From: Mucilaginibacter_A sp050955045
GTDB lineage: Bacteria > Bacteroidota > Bacteroidia > Sphingobacteriales > Sphingobacteriaceae
NCBI GenBank assembly: GCA_050955045.1
Contig: JBPBQV010000019.1
Coordinates: 1 to 64,000 of the forward strand
Direction of reading: 5' to 3'
DNA length: 64,000 bases
A program made the position numbers and the translations under genes. The notes beneath the pieces were generated by a model, which worked only from the letters and a program-made list of their open reading frames with translations, searched no databases and was not told the origin of the DNA. This document shows positions 8,881 to 17,321 of the stretch, one piece after another. Position 1 is the stretch's first letter. Each line of letters starts with the position of its first letter.

Positions 8881-9210
8881 TTATAGTTGAAAAATTTCAT
8901 CCATCAATAACCATTTTTCGCCGGGTTTTGCAGTGGGAAGTTCTTGCTGATATTTCCACATCAATTGCTCCCATTCCTGTACTTTTGGATTAGCGGCGTC
9001 CATTTTGGCTTTCTTTTCAAAACTGAAACTTTCATCCGTTTCCATAATCATGAACAAGCGGTTTTCCAATACATAAATTTCCATATTGGTGATTCCGGCA
9101 TCGGTAATGCTTTTTTTAATCTCTGGCCAAACTTGCTGGTGATGGGTTTTGTATTGAGCAATCAGTTTAGGATCATTTACCAAATCCAGTGTAAAACAGT
9201 ATCTATTCAT
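8881..9210 (-). CDS. L-rhamnose/L-fucose mutarotase (RhaM-like)
   Basis: A 109-residue protein of the RhaM-type mutarotase family (dimeric ferredoxin-like fold), which interconverts alpha and beta anomers of deoxysugars. The N-terminal motif YCFTLDL, a His pair followed by QVWPEI (H23/H24, the expected catalytic histidine region) and the acidic METDESFSF segment agree with the family and its length of about 105 residues. It sits between the SDR and the FucP-like transporter, so it likely equilibrates the imported sugar before dehydrogenation. Family assignment is firm, the sugar less so. Confidence 0.85.
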   Translation of the reverse strand: MNRYCFTLDLVNDPKLIAQYKTHHQQVWPEIKKSITDAGITNMEIYVLENRLFMIMETDESFSFEKKAKMDAANPKVQEWEQLMWKYQQELPTAKPGEKWLLMDEIFQL

Positions 9211-9220
9211 CAGCTTAAAT

Positions 9221-10486
9221 TTATAATATGGGTGAAATGATTTCCTGTGGTTTTACTGTTGTACGATGTCCTTTCCAGCCAAAAAAAGCAATAACAATAA
9301 AGCAAATCAGCGGTACAAAATAGCCAAATTGTACGTTGCCGCTTGCATCGCTGAGGTAAGCAAAAGCACGTGGCAAAACGGCACCACCAACAATAGACAT
9401 GATGATTAAACTACTGCCAAAGGCAGTATCAGCTCCCAAATTTTTGATGCCGAGCGCAAAGATGGTTGGAAACATGATCGACATAAAAAAGCAAATGGCA
9501 ATAACCGTGTAAACCGTAAATAGGCCATGACCATAAATAGCTGCTAAACAAAGCATGATGTTGATGGCAGCGTAAATGGCCAGTAAACTTGCCGGCTGAA
9601 CATATCTCATTAAAAAAGTACCGATGAAACGGCCAATCAAAAAAGCAATGCCGCAAACGCCCAGATAATCTGCTGCTTTTACCTCGGTAATTCCGGCAGA
9701 TTTGGTAGCATATAAAATAAACAGACTGAAAACGGAAACCTGTGCACCGATATAAAAAAACTGCGCCGCAACGCCCCAGGCCAGATGTGTATGTTTTAAC
9801 GTTTGGAATATGTTTTTACCGGCAGCATGTTGCTCTGCTGATTCGATTTTCGGCAGTTTAGTAAAAGCAAAAACAATGGCAATTGCCACCAGAATTGAAC
9901 CTAAAATAAAGTACGGCGTTTTTACGGATGACGCTTCGGTAGCCAAAGCAATTTTACGTGCAGCGGCAGACATTTGGTTTAAAGCTTCATCCGAATAACC
10001 TTTTGTTAAGATAATCCGCGCACCAATTACCGGAGCCAGTGCAGCAGCCAGGCCGTTAAAAGATTGCGCAAAGTTGAGGCGTTGTATCGAGCTTTCCGGA
10101 TCGCCTAAAGAAGAAATATACGGATTGGCTGCAGTTTCTAAAATGGTTAAACCACAGGCGATGATAAATAAAGCCACCAAAAAAAAGCTGTATTGCTGCG
10201 TGTTTGCAGCCGGAATAAACAGGTAACAACCCAAAGCAAACAGCAGCAAACCAACTATAATCCCGGTTTTATAACCATATTTCTGCATGATAAAACCCGC
10301 CGGTAAAGCCATGATAAAATAGGCGATAAAAACAGCAGAATCTACCAATGTAGCTTGTACCGTTGTAAGCGTAAAAGATTTTTTAAGGTGAGGAATCAGT
10401 ATTGGATCAAGATTGTGTGCAAATCCCCACAAAAAGAATAAAGAAGTAATTAAAATTAGTGGAAATAGGTATTTATTTTTAGACAT
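9221..10486 (-). CDS. FucP-like MFS sugar permease
   Basis: A 421-residue polytopic inner-membrane transporter of the L-fucose:proton symporter (FHS/FucP) branch. The N-terminus LFFLWGFAHNLDPILIPHLK is characteristic of that branch, and YGYKTGIIVGLLLFALG and AANPYISSLGDP are further family motifs. The start at 10486 (MSKNKYLF) is chosen because the open frame further upstream encodes an unrelated, non-conserved stretch overlapping pepT. It heads the minus-strand cluster permease-mutarotase-SDR-FAH-pectinesterase. Fucose or rhamnose from plant pectin side chains would fit. Confidence 0.87.
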   Translation of the reverse strand: MSKNKYLFPLILITSLFFLWGFAHNLDPILIPHLKKSFTLTTVQATLVDSAVFIAYFIMALPAGFIMQKYGYKTGIIVGLLLFALGCYLFIPAANTQQYSFFLVALFIIACGLTILETAANPYISSLGDPESSIQRLNFAQSFNGLAAALAPVIGARIILTKGYSDEALNQMSAAARKIALATEASSVKTPYFILGSILVAIAIVFAFTKLPKIESAEQHAAGKNIFQTLKHTHLAWGVAAQFFYIGAQVSVFSLFILYATKSAGITEVKAADYLGVCGIAFLIGRFIGTFLMRYVQPASLLAIYAAINIMLCLAAIYGHGLFTVYTVIAICFFMSIMFPTIFALGIKNLGADTAFGSSLIIMSIVGGAVLPRAFAYLSDASGNVQFGYFVPLICFIVIAFFGWKGHRTTVKPQEIISPIL

Positions 10487-10560
10487 GAAGCAGTTTGTGA
10501 AAGGTTTAAATTGGTTTGCAAAATATAGATTTTCTCCCGAAGTAATACCAAATTTTATAT

Positions 10561-10575
10561 GATAAAAGAAGTATT
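10561..10575 (+). repeat. Dispersed 12-mer copy (intergenic)
   Basis: GATAAAAGAAGTATT lies five bases from the pepT stop (minus strand) and upstream of the permease start, on the strand opposite to both genes. Confidence 0.9.
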
Positions 10576-10580
10576 GGCTG

Positions 10581-11831
10581 TCAGATTTTTTGTTCCCAAA
10601 CGCTGCATAAGTGCAAAATTGTATCCACTGCTTTTTGCATATCCTGCACCGAAACCCATTCCTGTTTCCCATGAAAAGCATGTTCGCCGGCAAAAATATT
10701 GGCACAAGGCAAACCAATAAATGATAACCGCGAACCATCTGTGCCGCCGCGGATACTGCGTAAATGGGGTTTCAAACCTGCCCGGCGTATCGCTTCTATT
10801 CCGTTTTCAATTACCTGCGGATATTGGTCTAAAACCTGTTTCATGTTGCGGTACTGCGGAGAAATTTGCAAGGTAAAAGAAGCATTCGGGAAATCCTGCA
10901 AAACAGTTTTTGTTACCTGCCGGATAACTTCAGCGTGATCCTGTAGTTTTTCATCTTCAAAATCGCGGATGATAAAATCAATAATCGCTTCTTCTGCTTG
11001 TCCGTTTACAGCAACCGGATGGATAAAACCTTCTTTACCAAAAGTATTTTCTGGTGAAAGATTTGTAGGAAGATCAGCCAGAATCCTTCCGGCAATTTTA
11101 AGGGCACTTTCCATTTTACCTTTGGCAAAACCGGGATGCGCGCTCACGCCTTTGATAGTTAACCGCGCGCCATCCGCAGAAAAAGTTTCATTTTCTATTG
11201 TTCCTGCCGATTCTCCATCCACAGTATAACCAAAATCTGCACCCAGTTTTTGCATGTCAACTTTATCTACACCGCGGCCAATTTCTTCATCCGGCGTAAA
11301 CAAAATGCTTATTTTACCATGCTTTATTTCCGGATGATCTGTTAACTGTTTGCAAGCATCCACAATTGCGGCCAGTCCGGCTTTGTTATCTGCACCGAGC
11401 AAAGTTGTGCCACTTGCGGTAATTACATCATTTCCAATTTGATTTGGCAAATCCGGATGTTCTTTCAAACGTAAAATAACGGTTGTATCATCCGGCAAAA
11501 CCAAATCCTGGCCCTGATAATTAGTATGAATAATTGGCTTTACATTTTCTCCGCCACAATCCGGCGAAGTATCCATATGCGAGCAAAAGCAAATTACCGG
11601 AACCGCTTTCTCCGTATTGGCCGGAACGCTTGCGTAAACATATCCGTATTCGTCCAGATGCGCATCTTTTAAGCCGATTTCCAACAATTCTTTAACCAGT
11701 AATCGACCCAAATATTTCTGTTTTTGGGTAGAAGGAATGGTTGTGGATTCCGGATCTGACTGTGTATCAATCGTTACATAATCCAGAAATCTATTTTTTA
11801 CAGTATAACGCAACATAAGCGAATCAATCAT
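10581..11831 (-). CDS. pepT: Peptidase T (tripeptide aminopeptidase, M20B)
   Basis: Zinc metallopeptidase of 416 residues that removes N-terminal residues from tripeptides in the cytoplasm. Visible M20 signatures are CSHMDTSPD (H85, D87), LLGADNKAG, TPDEEIGRG with the catalytic Glu, and the C-terminal SIRGGTDGSRLSF and AGEHAFHGKQEWV. The ATG at 11831 (MIDSLMLRYTV) gives the family's usual N-terminus. The frame is open for another 31 codons, but that part overlaps the divergent beta-barrel gene and is not conserved-looking. A dispersed 12-mer copy (10872-10886) lies antisense in the coding region. Confidence 0.93.
   Translation of the reverse strand: MIDSLMLRYTVKNRFLDYVTIDTQSDPESTTIPSTQKQKYLGRLLVKELLEIGLKDAHLDEYGYVYASVPANTEKAVPVICFCSHMDTSPDCGGENVKPIIHTNYQGQDLVLPDDTTVILRLKEHPDLPNQIGNDVITASGTTLLGADNKAGLAAIVDACKQLTDHPEIKHGKISILFTPDEEIGRGVDKVDMQKLGADFGYTVDGESAGTIENETFSADGARLTIKGVSAHPGFAKGKMESALKIAGRILADLPTNLSPENTFGKEGFIHPVAVNGQAEEAIIDFIIRDFEDEKLQDHAEVIRQVTKTVLQDFPNASFTLQISPQYRNMKQVLDQYPQVIENGIEAIRRAGLKPHLRSIRGGTDGSRLSFIGLPCANIFAGEHAFHGKQEWVSVQDMQKAVDTILHLCSVWEQKI
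10872..10886 (+). repeat. Dispersed 12-mer copy in pepT, antisense
   Basis: GGTAAAAGAAGCATT opposite to the gene; the coding strand reads NASFT. Confidence 0.88.
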
Positions 11832-11940
11832 CGTTAAACATTTTTGATAATAAGTTAATAATTCTATTTTTGGAAATAGCGTTCTCAAAAATATATACGA
11901 TTTTATGTTATCCGGCCTGATCACTAAAAAATATAACCTC

Positions 11941-12675
11941 TTGAAAAAGTTTTCCTTATTTGTTGCCTTTGTCGTGATCAGTTTGTCCGTTTCTGCCCAA
12001 ATTGGCTATAATTATCATCAGTTTAGTTTAGGTGCCGGTATCAGCAATGTTAAAGTTCATGGCGATTTGAATAAAGCATATGCCCAAAATGCTTATAACT
12101 TCAATATAAATTATCATTATACACCTTTTGTTACTTTTAGTACCGAAGCGCAGTTTGGCAAGTTGCAAAGTGCCAATGCCGATACAACTTTGGCTTATTA
12201 CGGAGAGCAATCCAGCAACAAATACACAGCTGTAATTTTTCATGCGGATGTGCAATTGGGCGAGTTTATCAATTATAGTGATGATTTTAGTTCGATTCCT
12301 ATCCTAACTAAAATCTTGAACGGCGCCAAAAATATTTATGTTGGTACGGGTGTAGGTATTATTTTTAATAAAATGGACTACATTAACCGCACAGATTTTA
12401 TTGATCCTAACATCACTTTAGGCGGAAAGGATAAAAGCAACGAACTGATTATTCCCGTAAGGATTGGTTACGAATATAAAATATACAATGGTTATGATGA
12501 ACCGCAAATCCGAATTGATTTAGGTTATCAGGCAAATTTTTCTACAGGCGATAACATGGACGGTTTTAATTCTGGCAGATATGGTGATTGGTTTTCGCAG
12601 ATTACGTTCGGCGTTAAAATCGGAATTGGCGGCATTACCTCATACCGTAAACCTATCCACGTCGGAATTTTTTAA
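11941..12675 (+). CDS. Predicted outer-membrane beta-barrel protein, paralogue 1
   Basis: Unidentified protein with a signal peptide (KKFSLFVAFVVISLSVSAQ) followed by alternating aromatic/hydrophobic strands, as in small outer-membrane beta-barrels. It is clearly related to the next gene: both begin the mature part with (I/L)GYNY, share TPFVTF/SPFVTF, KNIYVGTG(V/I)G, IP(V/L)RIGYE and end in SYRKPIH. The start is uncertain. An ATG at 11905 adds 12 residues before the signal peptide, whereas TTG at 11941 gives a clean 244-residue precursor, in the same position relative to the signal as the TTG of its paralogue. The promoter region would overlap the 5' end of divergent pepT. Function unknown. 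Confidence 0.72.
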   Translation: MKKFSLFVAFVVISLSVSAQIGYNYHQFSLGAGISNVKVHGDLNKAYAQNAYNFNINYHYTPFVTFSTEAQFGKLQSANADTTLAYYGEQSSNKYTAVIFHADVQLGEFINYSDDFSSIPILTKILNGAKNIYVGTGVGIIFNKMDYINRTDFIDPNITLGGKDKSNELIIPVRIGYEYKIYNGYDEPQIRIDLGYQANFSTGDNMDGFNSGRYGDWFSQITFGVKIGIGGITSYRKPIHVGIF

Positions 12676-12737
12676 TTTAAAAGAAATTCAATAGTTTTAT
12701 AGTTAAATTATTGATCTGCTTTCTTTAAAATAATATC

Positions 12738-13457
12738 TTGAAAAAATGTATTACTTTAACTGTTTTGCTGTTTTTATGCAGTAAAATTTCGTTTGCACAG
12801 TTGGGTTATAATTATTCTAGTTATAGCGTTGGTTTGGGCGGCGGCGTTGCTACCGCTGACGCTGATTTAAATAAAAAAATTAACAAGATTGCTTTTTTTG
12901 GAACAGTTAGCTATAACTACAGTCCGTTTGTAACTTTTACGGGTGAATTCCAGGTGGGAAAGTTAGCAGGAGGGAATACAGTTACTGATAAAGACACCCG
13001 GGCATTTGTTAATAATTTTAAAGCCCTAAATTTTTATGCAGATTTACAGATGGGCGAATTAATTGATTACAAGGACTATATCTTGTTAAATGTAATCAAA
13101 AATATTTATGTAGGCACCGGGATTGGGGTGATTTATAATAAAATGGCTTTTGTACAGCGCGTCAGCCTGAATAACCCCGGATACGTTTTTCCAGGTCAGG
13201 ATGCCAGTACAGAATTAATGATTCCGCTAAGAATAGGGTACGAATTTAAACTTTACGATTTTTACCGCGAGCCATCTATCCGTATAAATGTTGGCTACCA
13301 AATGAATTTGGCTTATGGCGAGGGTTTGGATGGTTATAACGATCAGCCGCAAATATTTGATAATCATCATGTGGATAGATATTCCCTTATCGGTGTTGGC
13401 GTTAAATACGGCTTTGGCAGGCCTGTATCTTACAGAAAACCAATACACCGTTTTTAA
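12738..13457 (+). CDS. Predicted outer-membrane beta-barrel protein, paralogue 2
   Basis: A 239-residue secreted protein with signal peptide (KKCITLTVLLFLCSKISFAQ) and a predicted beta-barrel body, the tandem paralogue of the preceding gene 62 bp upstream. It starts with TTG (TTGAAAAAA). No in-frame ATG precedes the signal peptide, which supports TTG starts for both genes. Shared blocks include LGYNYSSYSVG, YSPFVTFTGEFQVGKL, KNIYVGTGIGVIYNKM and IPLRIGYEFKLYD. The pair looks like a local duplication. No enzymatic motif was seen. An adhesin, porin-like or surface role is possible but not shown. Confidence 0.72.
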   Translation: MKKCITLTVLLFLCSKISFAQLGYNYSSYSVGLGGGVATADADLNKKINKIAFFGTVSYNYSPFVTFTGEFQVGKLAGGNTVTDKDTRAFVNNFKALNFYADLQMGELIDYKDYILLNVIKNIYVGTGIGVIYNKMAFVQRVSLNNPGYVFPGQDASTELMIPLRIGYEFKLYDFYREPSIRINVGYQMNLAYGEGLDGYNDQPQIFDNHHVDRYSLIGVGVKYGFGRPVSYRKPIHRF

Positions 13458-13460
13458 TTT

Positions 13461-13796
13461 ATGAACATAGAGGATTTACGGGAATACTGTTTGCAAAAAC
13501 CAGGTGCAGAAGAAACGATGCCTTTTGGTGATGATACTTTAGTTTTTAAAGCTGGCGGAAAAATATTCCTGCTACTTTCTTTAAAAGAAGCCAACCGTTT
13601 TAATGCAAAATGCGATCCTGATTTAGCGATTGATCTGCGCGAACGTTATAGCAAAGTGCAGCCAGGTTTTCACATGAATAAAACGCATTGGAATACTGTT
13701 TTTATCGATGGAAATCTTTCGGATAAGCAACTGCTGGAAATGGTTGATCATTCTTACGAACTAATTGTAAAAAGCCTGCCGAAAAAAATACAGTAA
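13461..13796 (+). CDS. MmcQ/YjbR family protein
   Basis: A small 111-residue cytoplasmic protein of the YjbR/MmcQ fold (CyaY-like, often called DNA-binding). Supporting motifs are the opening LREYCLQKPGAEETMPFGDD, FKAGGKIFLLLSL, FNAKCDPDLAIDLRE and KTHWNTVFIDG, in the standard order and at the standard length. It starts three bases after the paralogue-2 stop, so it is probably co-transcribed. The biochemical role of the family is unclear. Confidence 0.85.
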   Translation: MNIEDLREYCLQKPGAEETMPFGDDTLVFKAGGKIFLLLSLKEANRFNAKCDPDLAIDLRERYSKVQPGFHMNKTHWNTVFIDGNLSDKQLLEMVDHSYELIVKSLPKKIQ

Positions 13797-13815
13797 AGTC
13801 TGCAATAAAAAGGTT

Positions 13816-13830
13816 GATAAAAGAAGTATC
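13816..13830 (+). repeat. Dispersed 12-mer copy (intergenic)
   Basis: GATAAAAGAAGTATC in the 61-bp gap before the M14 peptidase gene. Its left flank AGGTT resembles that of the copy at 28491. Confidence 0.9.
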
Positions 13831-13857
13831 TTCCTGATTCTTTTCTATCTTTTCCGC

Positions 13858-15600
13858 ATGAAAACTTTCTTGTTCTGCTTTTATATCTTGCTGATCAATA
13901 TCTCAGCAAAAGCACAATTAACGCCTTTCGAAAAAGATCCGCAGAAAAACACAACAGCTACGTATGCGCAAATTGTAAATTATTACCAGCAGCTGGATAA
14001 GCAGTACGATCAGCTAAAAGTTTACAACATCGGCACAACAGATATTGGCAAACCGCTGCAACTGATCGTGCTTTCAAAAGATAAAATCTTTGATCCGGTT
14101 TTAATTAAAAAGCAAAATAAAAGAGTTATCCTGATCAACAATGGCATTCATCCCGGCGAACCGGAAGGAATTGATGCAAGTATGATGCTGGCTCGCGATC
14201 TCCTGAAAAAGAACGCATTACCAAAAGATGTTGTGGTTTGTATGATTGCAGTTTACAATATTGATGGCTGTTTAAACCGCGGACTCTCGCGCGTAAACCA
14301 AAACGGACCAGCTGCTTATGGTTTCCGCGGAAATTACCGAAACCTGGATTTGAACCGCGATTTTATTAAAGCTGATTCTAAAAATGCGCTTGCTTTTATG
14401 CAAATATTGAATACCTGGAAACCAGATGTTTTTTTGGATAACCATACCAGCGACGGCGCAGATTATCAATATGTGATGACACTGATTGAAACACAACACA
14501 ATAAACAAAATCCGATTCTGGCAGATTATACCAGTAAAACACTTACGCCCGAACTGTTTTTACGCATGAAAAAAAGCGGTTTTGAGATGACGCCTTATGT
14601 AGAATCTGATGGCACAACGCCGGATTCAGGTATTGTTGCTTTTATAGAAACGCCGCGTTACTCTTCCGGGTTTACAGCGCAGCGCAACATCATCAGTTAC
14701 ATTACAGAAACGCACATGCTTAAAGCTTTTGCGCCGCGCGTAATTTCTACTTATGATTTTATGCAGCATTTAATCGACATCGTGCAGCGTGATGCTTCTT
14801 TTATCGGCAAAATAAAGGAGCAAGCAGATAATCAAACCAAAACTCAAAAAAGCTTTGCGCTGAACTGGGAATTAGATAAATCCAGCTTTGATACCATCAG
14901 TTTTAAAGGTTTTACCGCCGGTTACAAACCAAGCGAAGTAAGTGGTTTACCACGTTTGTATTATGATCGAACTAAACCTTTCACCAAAAATATTCGTTAT
15001 TACAATACGTATAAAGCAACAGTTTTTGCTGATAAACCAATCGCTTACATCATACCGCAGGCTTGGGCAAAATTGATTAATTTGATGGAACGGAACGGCG
15101 TAAAAGTTCATCGCCTTAAAACCGATACTACTTTATCAGTTCAAACTTATTCCATTACAGATTATAAAACGCCGGCTCGTCCATTTGAAGGCCACTATCT
15201 GCACAACAATGTAAAAGTATCGGTAAAAGAAGCATCCATAAAATTTTACGAGGGCGATGTTGTGGTTTATGCTGATCAAACTTTAAACCGTTACCTTGTA
15301 GAAACTTTAGAACCGCAAGGCGCGGATTCGTTTTTTGCCTGGAATTTTTTTGATTCTATCCTCGGCCAAAAAGAATATTTTTCGGATTATGTGTTTGAAG
15401 ATGTTGCTGCTGATCTGCTGAAAAAAGATCCGGAACTGAGAAAGAAACTGGAAGCCGAAAAATTAAAAAATCCTGATCTGGCAAAAAATGCGGCAGCACA
15501 ACTCAACTTTGTTTATAAAAATTCACGTTACTTTGAACCAACTTTTATGCGTTATCCTGTTTATCGTTTAACGGCTCCGGCTCAACTCAATTTAAATTAA
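13858..15600 (+). CDS. M14 family zinc carboxypeptidase, secreted
   Basis: A 580-residue exported metallopeptidase. It has a signal peptide (MKTFLFCFYILLINISAKAQ) and the M14 zinc site H98-P-G-E101 in NNGIHPGEPEG, with the third ligand H196 in LDNHTSDGADY. NYRNLDLNRDFIK provides the Arg/Asn substrate-carboxylate clamp. The C-terminal 250 residues after about residue 320 form a conserved extra region of unassigned fold. The product probably acts in the periplasm or outside the cell on peptides. The rhomboid gene starts five bases after the stop. Two dispersed 12-mers lie inside, 14791-14805 (minus) and 15222-15236 (plus). Confidence 0.9.
   Translation: MKTFLFCFYILLINISAKAQLTPFEKDPQKNTTATYAQIVNYYQQLDKQYDQLKVYNIGTTDIGKPLQLIVLSKDKIFDPVLIKKQNKRVILINNGIHPGEPEGIDASMMLARDLLKKNALPKDVVVCMIAVYNIDGCLNRGLSRVNQNGPAAYGFRGNYRNLDLNRDFIKADSKNALAFMQILNTWKPDVFLDNHTSDGADYQYVMTLIETQHNKQNPILADYTSKTLTPELFLRMKKSGFEMTPYVESDGTTPDSGIVAFIETPRYSSGFTAQRNIISYITETHMLKAFAPRVISTYDFMQHLIDIVQRDASFIGKIKEQADNQTKTQKSFALNWELDKSSFDTISFKGFTAGYKPSEVSGLPRLYYDRTKPFTKNIRYYNTYKATVFADKPIAYIIPQAWAKLINLMERNGVKVHRLKTDTTLSVQTYSITDYKTPARPFEGHYLHNNVKVSVKEASIKFYEGDVVVYADQTLNRYLVETLEPQGADSFFAWNFFDSILGQKEYFSDYVFEDVAADLLKKDPELRKKLEAEKLKNPDLAKNAAAQLNFVYKNSRYFEPTFMRYPVYRLTAPAQLNLN
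14791..14805 (-). repeat. Dispersed 12-mer copy in the M14 peptidase gene, antisense
   Basis: GATAAAAGAAGCATC on the minus strand; the coding strand reads DASFI. Confidence 0.88.
15222..15236 (+). repeat. Dispersed 12-mer copy in the M14 peptidase gene, sense
   Basis: GGTAAAAGAAGCATC, read as VKEAS. Same gene as the antisense copy 431 bp earlier. Confidence 0.88.
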
Positions 15601-15604
15601 CAAC

Positions 15605-16216
15605 ATGCTCGAATATTTATATGCAACGCCGGTAGCTTCAGCTATTTTCGTGATCACGGTTTTAACCAGTTTGCTGGCTTTTTCCAATCCCGAAATTTAT
15701 GAAAAGCTGATTTTAAGTCCGTACCATGTTTACCGGAAAGATAAAGTTTATACACTTTTAACCAGCGGTTTAATTCATAAAGATTGGATGCACTTGTTAT
15801 TCAACATGTTGTCTTACTATTTTTTTGCTTTTAATTTGGAACGGATTATCGGTCACTGGCAGTTTGCCGTTTTATATCTGGTGAGTTTGGTTTTAAGTGA
15901 TCTGCCAACTGTAATGAAACATCGGGAAGATTTCTGGTATCGGACTTTAGGCGCTTCCGGTGCCGTTTCGGCTGTAGTTTTCAGCTTTATTATGTTTGAT
16001 CCAATGACCAAAATGATAATTTTACCGCTGCCAATCCCAATTCCGGCAATCTTGTTTGGTGCTTTATATTTGGTTTACTGCGTTTATGCCGGCCGCCAAC
16101 AAGCTGATACCATCAACCATGATGCGCATTTTTACGGTGCTTTAAACGGAATTATCATCACGATAATTTTGTATCCATCAGTAGTGCCGTATTTTTTTGG
16201 GAAATTGGGATTATAA
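15605..16216 (+). CDS. Rhomboid family intramembrane serine protease
   Basis: A 203-residue, six-helix membrane protein. Catalytic elements are complete: HKDWMHLLFNM (H63, N67) in helix 2, GASGAVSAV with nucleophile S118 in helix 4, and H175 in NHDAHFYGALNG of helix 6. The family cleaves single-pass membrane proteins within the bilayer. The native substrate cannot be told. The gene is tightly linked to the M14 peptidase (4-bp gap), suggesting co-expression of two proteases. The start at 15605 puts the first helix directly at the N-terminus as usual. Confidence 0.92.
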   Translation: MLEYLYATPVASAIFVITVLTSLLAFSNPEIYEKLILSPYHVYRKDKVYTLLTSGLIHKDWMHLLFNMLSYYFFAFNLERIIGHWQFAVLYLVSLVLSDLPTVMKHREDFWYRTLGASGAVSAVVFSFIMFDPMTKMIILPLPIPIPAILFGALYLVYCVYAGRQQADTINHDAHFYGALNGIIITIILYPSVVPYFFGKLGL

Positions 16217-16232
16217 AAGGAATTTTCCACTT

Positions 16233-16260
16233 TGTCGTTTCAACCGCAACGAGAAATGAC
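16233..16260. repeat. REP-like intergenic repeat, GTCATTTCGAC family
   Basis: TGTCGTTTCAACCGCAACGA followed by GAAATGAC matches, with a few differences, the element at 22433-22460. It lies in the gap between the rhomboid gene and the convergent unknown gene. Confidence 0.6.
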
Positions 16261-16275
16261 AGAAAGAACAAACCA

Positions 16276-17274
16276 TTATCCCGGCAATTCAATCTCCTCA
16301 GCCCGAATGAACATGCTGTTTTTATCAACCAAAAAACTCATTGGCTGTTCCGGGTTTTTAATGATTTCCAGCAGTAAAAATACCCAGGGTTTCCAGAAGT
16401 TTTCCAAAACCTGACCGTAAACTCTTGGCTTCCATTCATCAAAAAGTGGTTTTGCGCTTAATCCTTTTAGCGGCATGGCTTCTACATAAATTTTATCGTG
16501 GGCCGGAAGCAAATTATATTCCGGCAAACGGTTAAACAGGTAAGCGGAGTAAAAAATCCGCCCACAAAACTCTTCAAACTGAATCGGATGTAACGTTTGT
16601 CCGGCTATTTTATTTAGAATTTCCTGGTGATAAACCATATTCGCGCCGTTATCCTGCAAACAAAAAATAAACCCGAAATCGTTTAAGCGCAACGAAAAAG
16701 TGAGTGAATTAATCTCATCGCGATAATTAAATTCTTCTGTTTTCGAACCCATTTTAAACAGAAAAAAACTGTATGGCTTAAAATCCTCAAAAACTATCGG
16801 TAAAAGAAGCATCTGCAACATCATATGCAGCGAGCTGAATTTGTGCATCAGCGATTGCGAAATATTTAAACCTTGTCCTTCTGCATATTGCTGGCGGATA
16901 GCAGATTGCAACTCGTTAAAAATAATGCCGTACATAATTTTGCCCGACCAGATAAACAATTTCCAGTTATCCAGTTGGTTTACAGCTTCAAATCCTTGCT
17001 CAAAAGCAGCTTTAATTTCTGCTTCCAGCGGTTCAAAATAAAGTTCGTTTACTTCGGCAGAACAAGGCAATTTTAAATCTTTGTAAGTCGGGAAATTTTC
17101 GTCCAGCATTTTAAACGGCTGATCGTATAAATTATATTTTGATAGCAGCCAGGCTGGAAAAACCTGTATTTTTTCTTCTTCGGATTGCAGTGGTTTTCCG
17201 CTAAGAAAGCAGGTGCGGTTGCCAAAATTGAATTTGTCGAAAGGCTGGTAAATTTCCGTTTGCATATTTGCCAA
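16276..17274 (-). CDS. Unknown protein with a degenerate HNH-like N-terminus
   Basis: Not recognised as a named family. A protein of 332 residues with no signal peptide or membrane helix. The first 85 residues resemble the layout of small HNH-type zinc modules. CFLSGK at 22-27 is where such proteins have CxxC, VFPAWLL at 38-44 is where they have EHxFPxWL, and LPCSAEVNELYFEPLE at 69-84 is where they have CCxxCN. The zinc-binding and catalytic residues are mostly replaced, so a dead or structural version is inferred. The rest is mixed alpha/beta without motif. A start at 17265 (MQTEIYQPF) is an alternative. The coding region holds one antisense dispersed 12-mer (16799-16813). Confidence 0.65.
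   Translation of the reverse strand: MANMQTEIYQPFDKFNFGNRTCFLSGKPLQSEEEKIQVFPAWLLSKYNLYDQPFKMLDENFPTYKDLKLPCSAEVNELYFEPLEAEIKAAFEQGFEAVNQLDNWKLFIWSGKIMYGIIFNELQSAIRQQYAEGQGLNISQSLMHKFSSLHMMLQMLLLPIVFEDFKPYSFFLFKMGSKTEEFNYRDEINSLTFSLRLNDFGFIFCLQDNGANMVYHQEILNKIAGQTLHPIQFEEFCGRIFYSAYLFNRLPEYNLLPAHDKIYVEAMPLKGLSAKPLFDEWKPRVYGQVLENFWKPWVFLLLEIIKNPEQPMSFLVDKNSMFIRAEEIELPG
16799..16813 (+). repeat. Dispersed 12-mer copy in the unknown HNH-like gene, antisense
   Basis: GGTAAAAGAAGCATC opposite to the gene; the coding strand reads MLLLP. Confidence 0.88.
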
Positions 17275-17321
17275 AGATATAAATGATTTTGGGCGGGATT
17301 TTTTAGCTTTAACGATTTAAC

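Noticed and set aside
9221..10738. Longer start for the FucP-like permease
   Set aside because: The extra 84 residues lack membrane character, overlap pepT and are not family-like; the transporter N-terminus begins at 10486.
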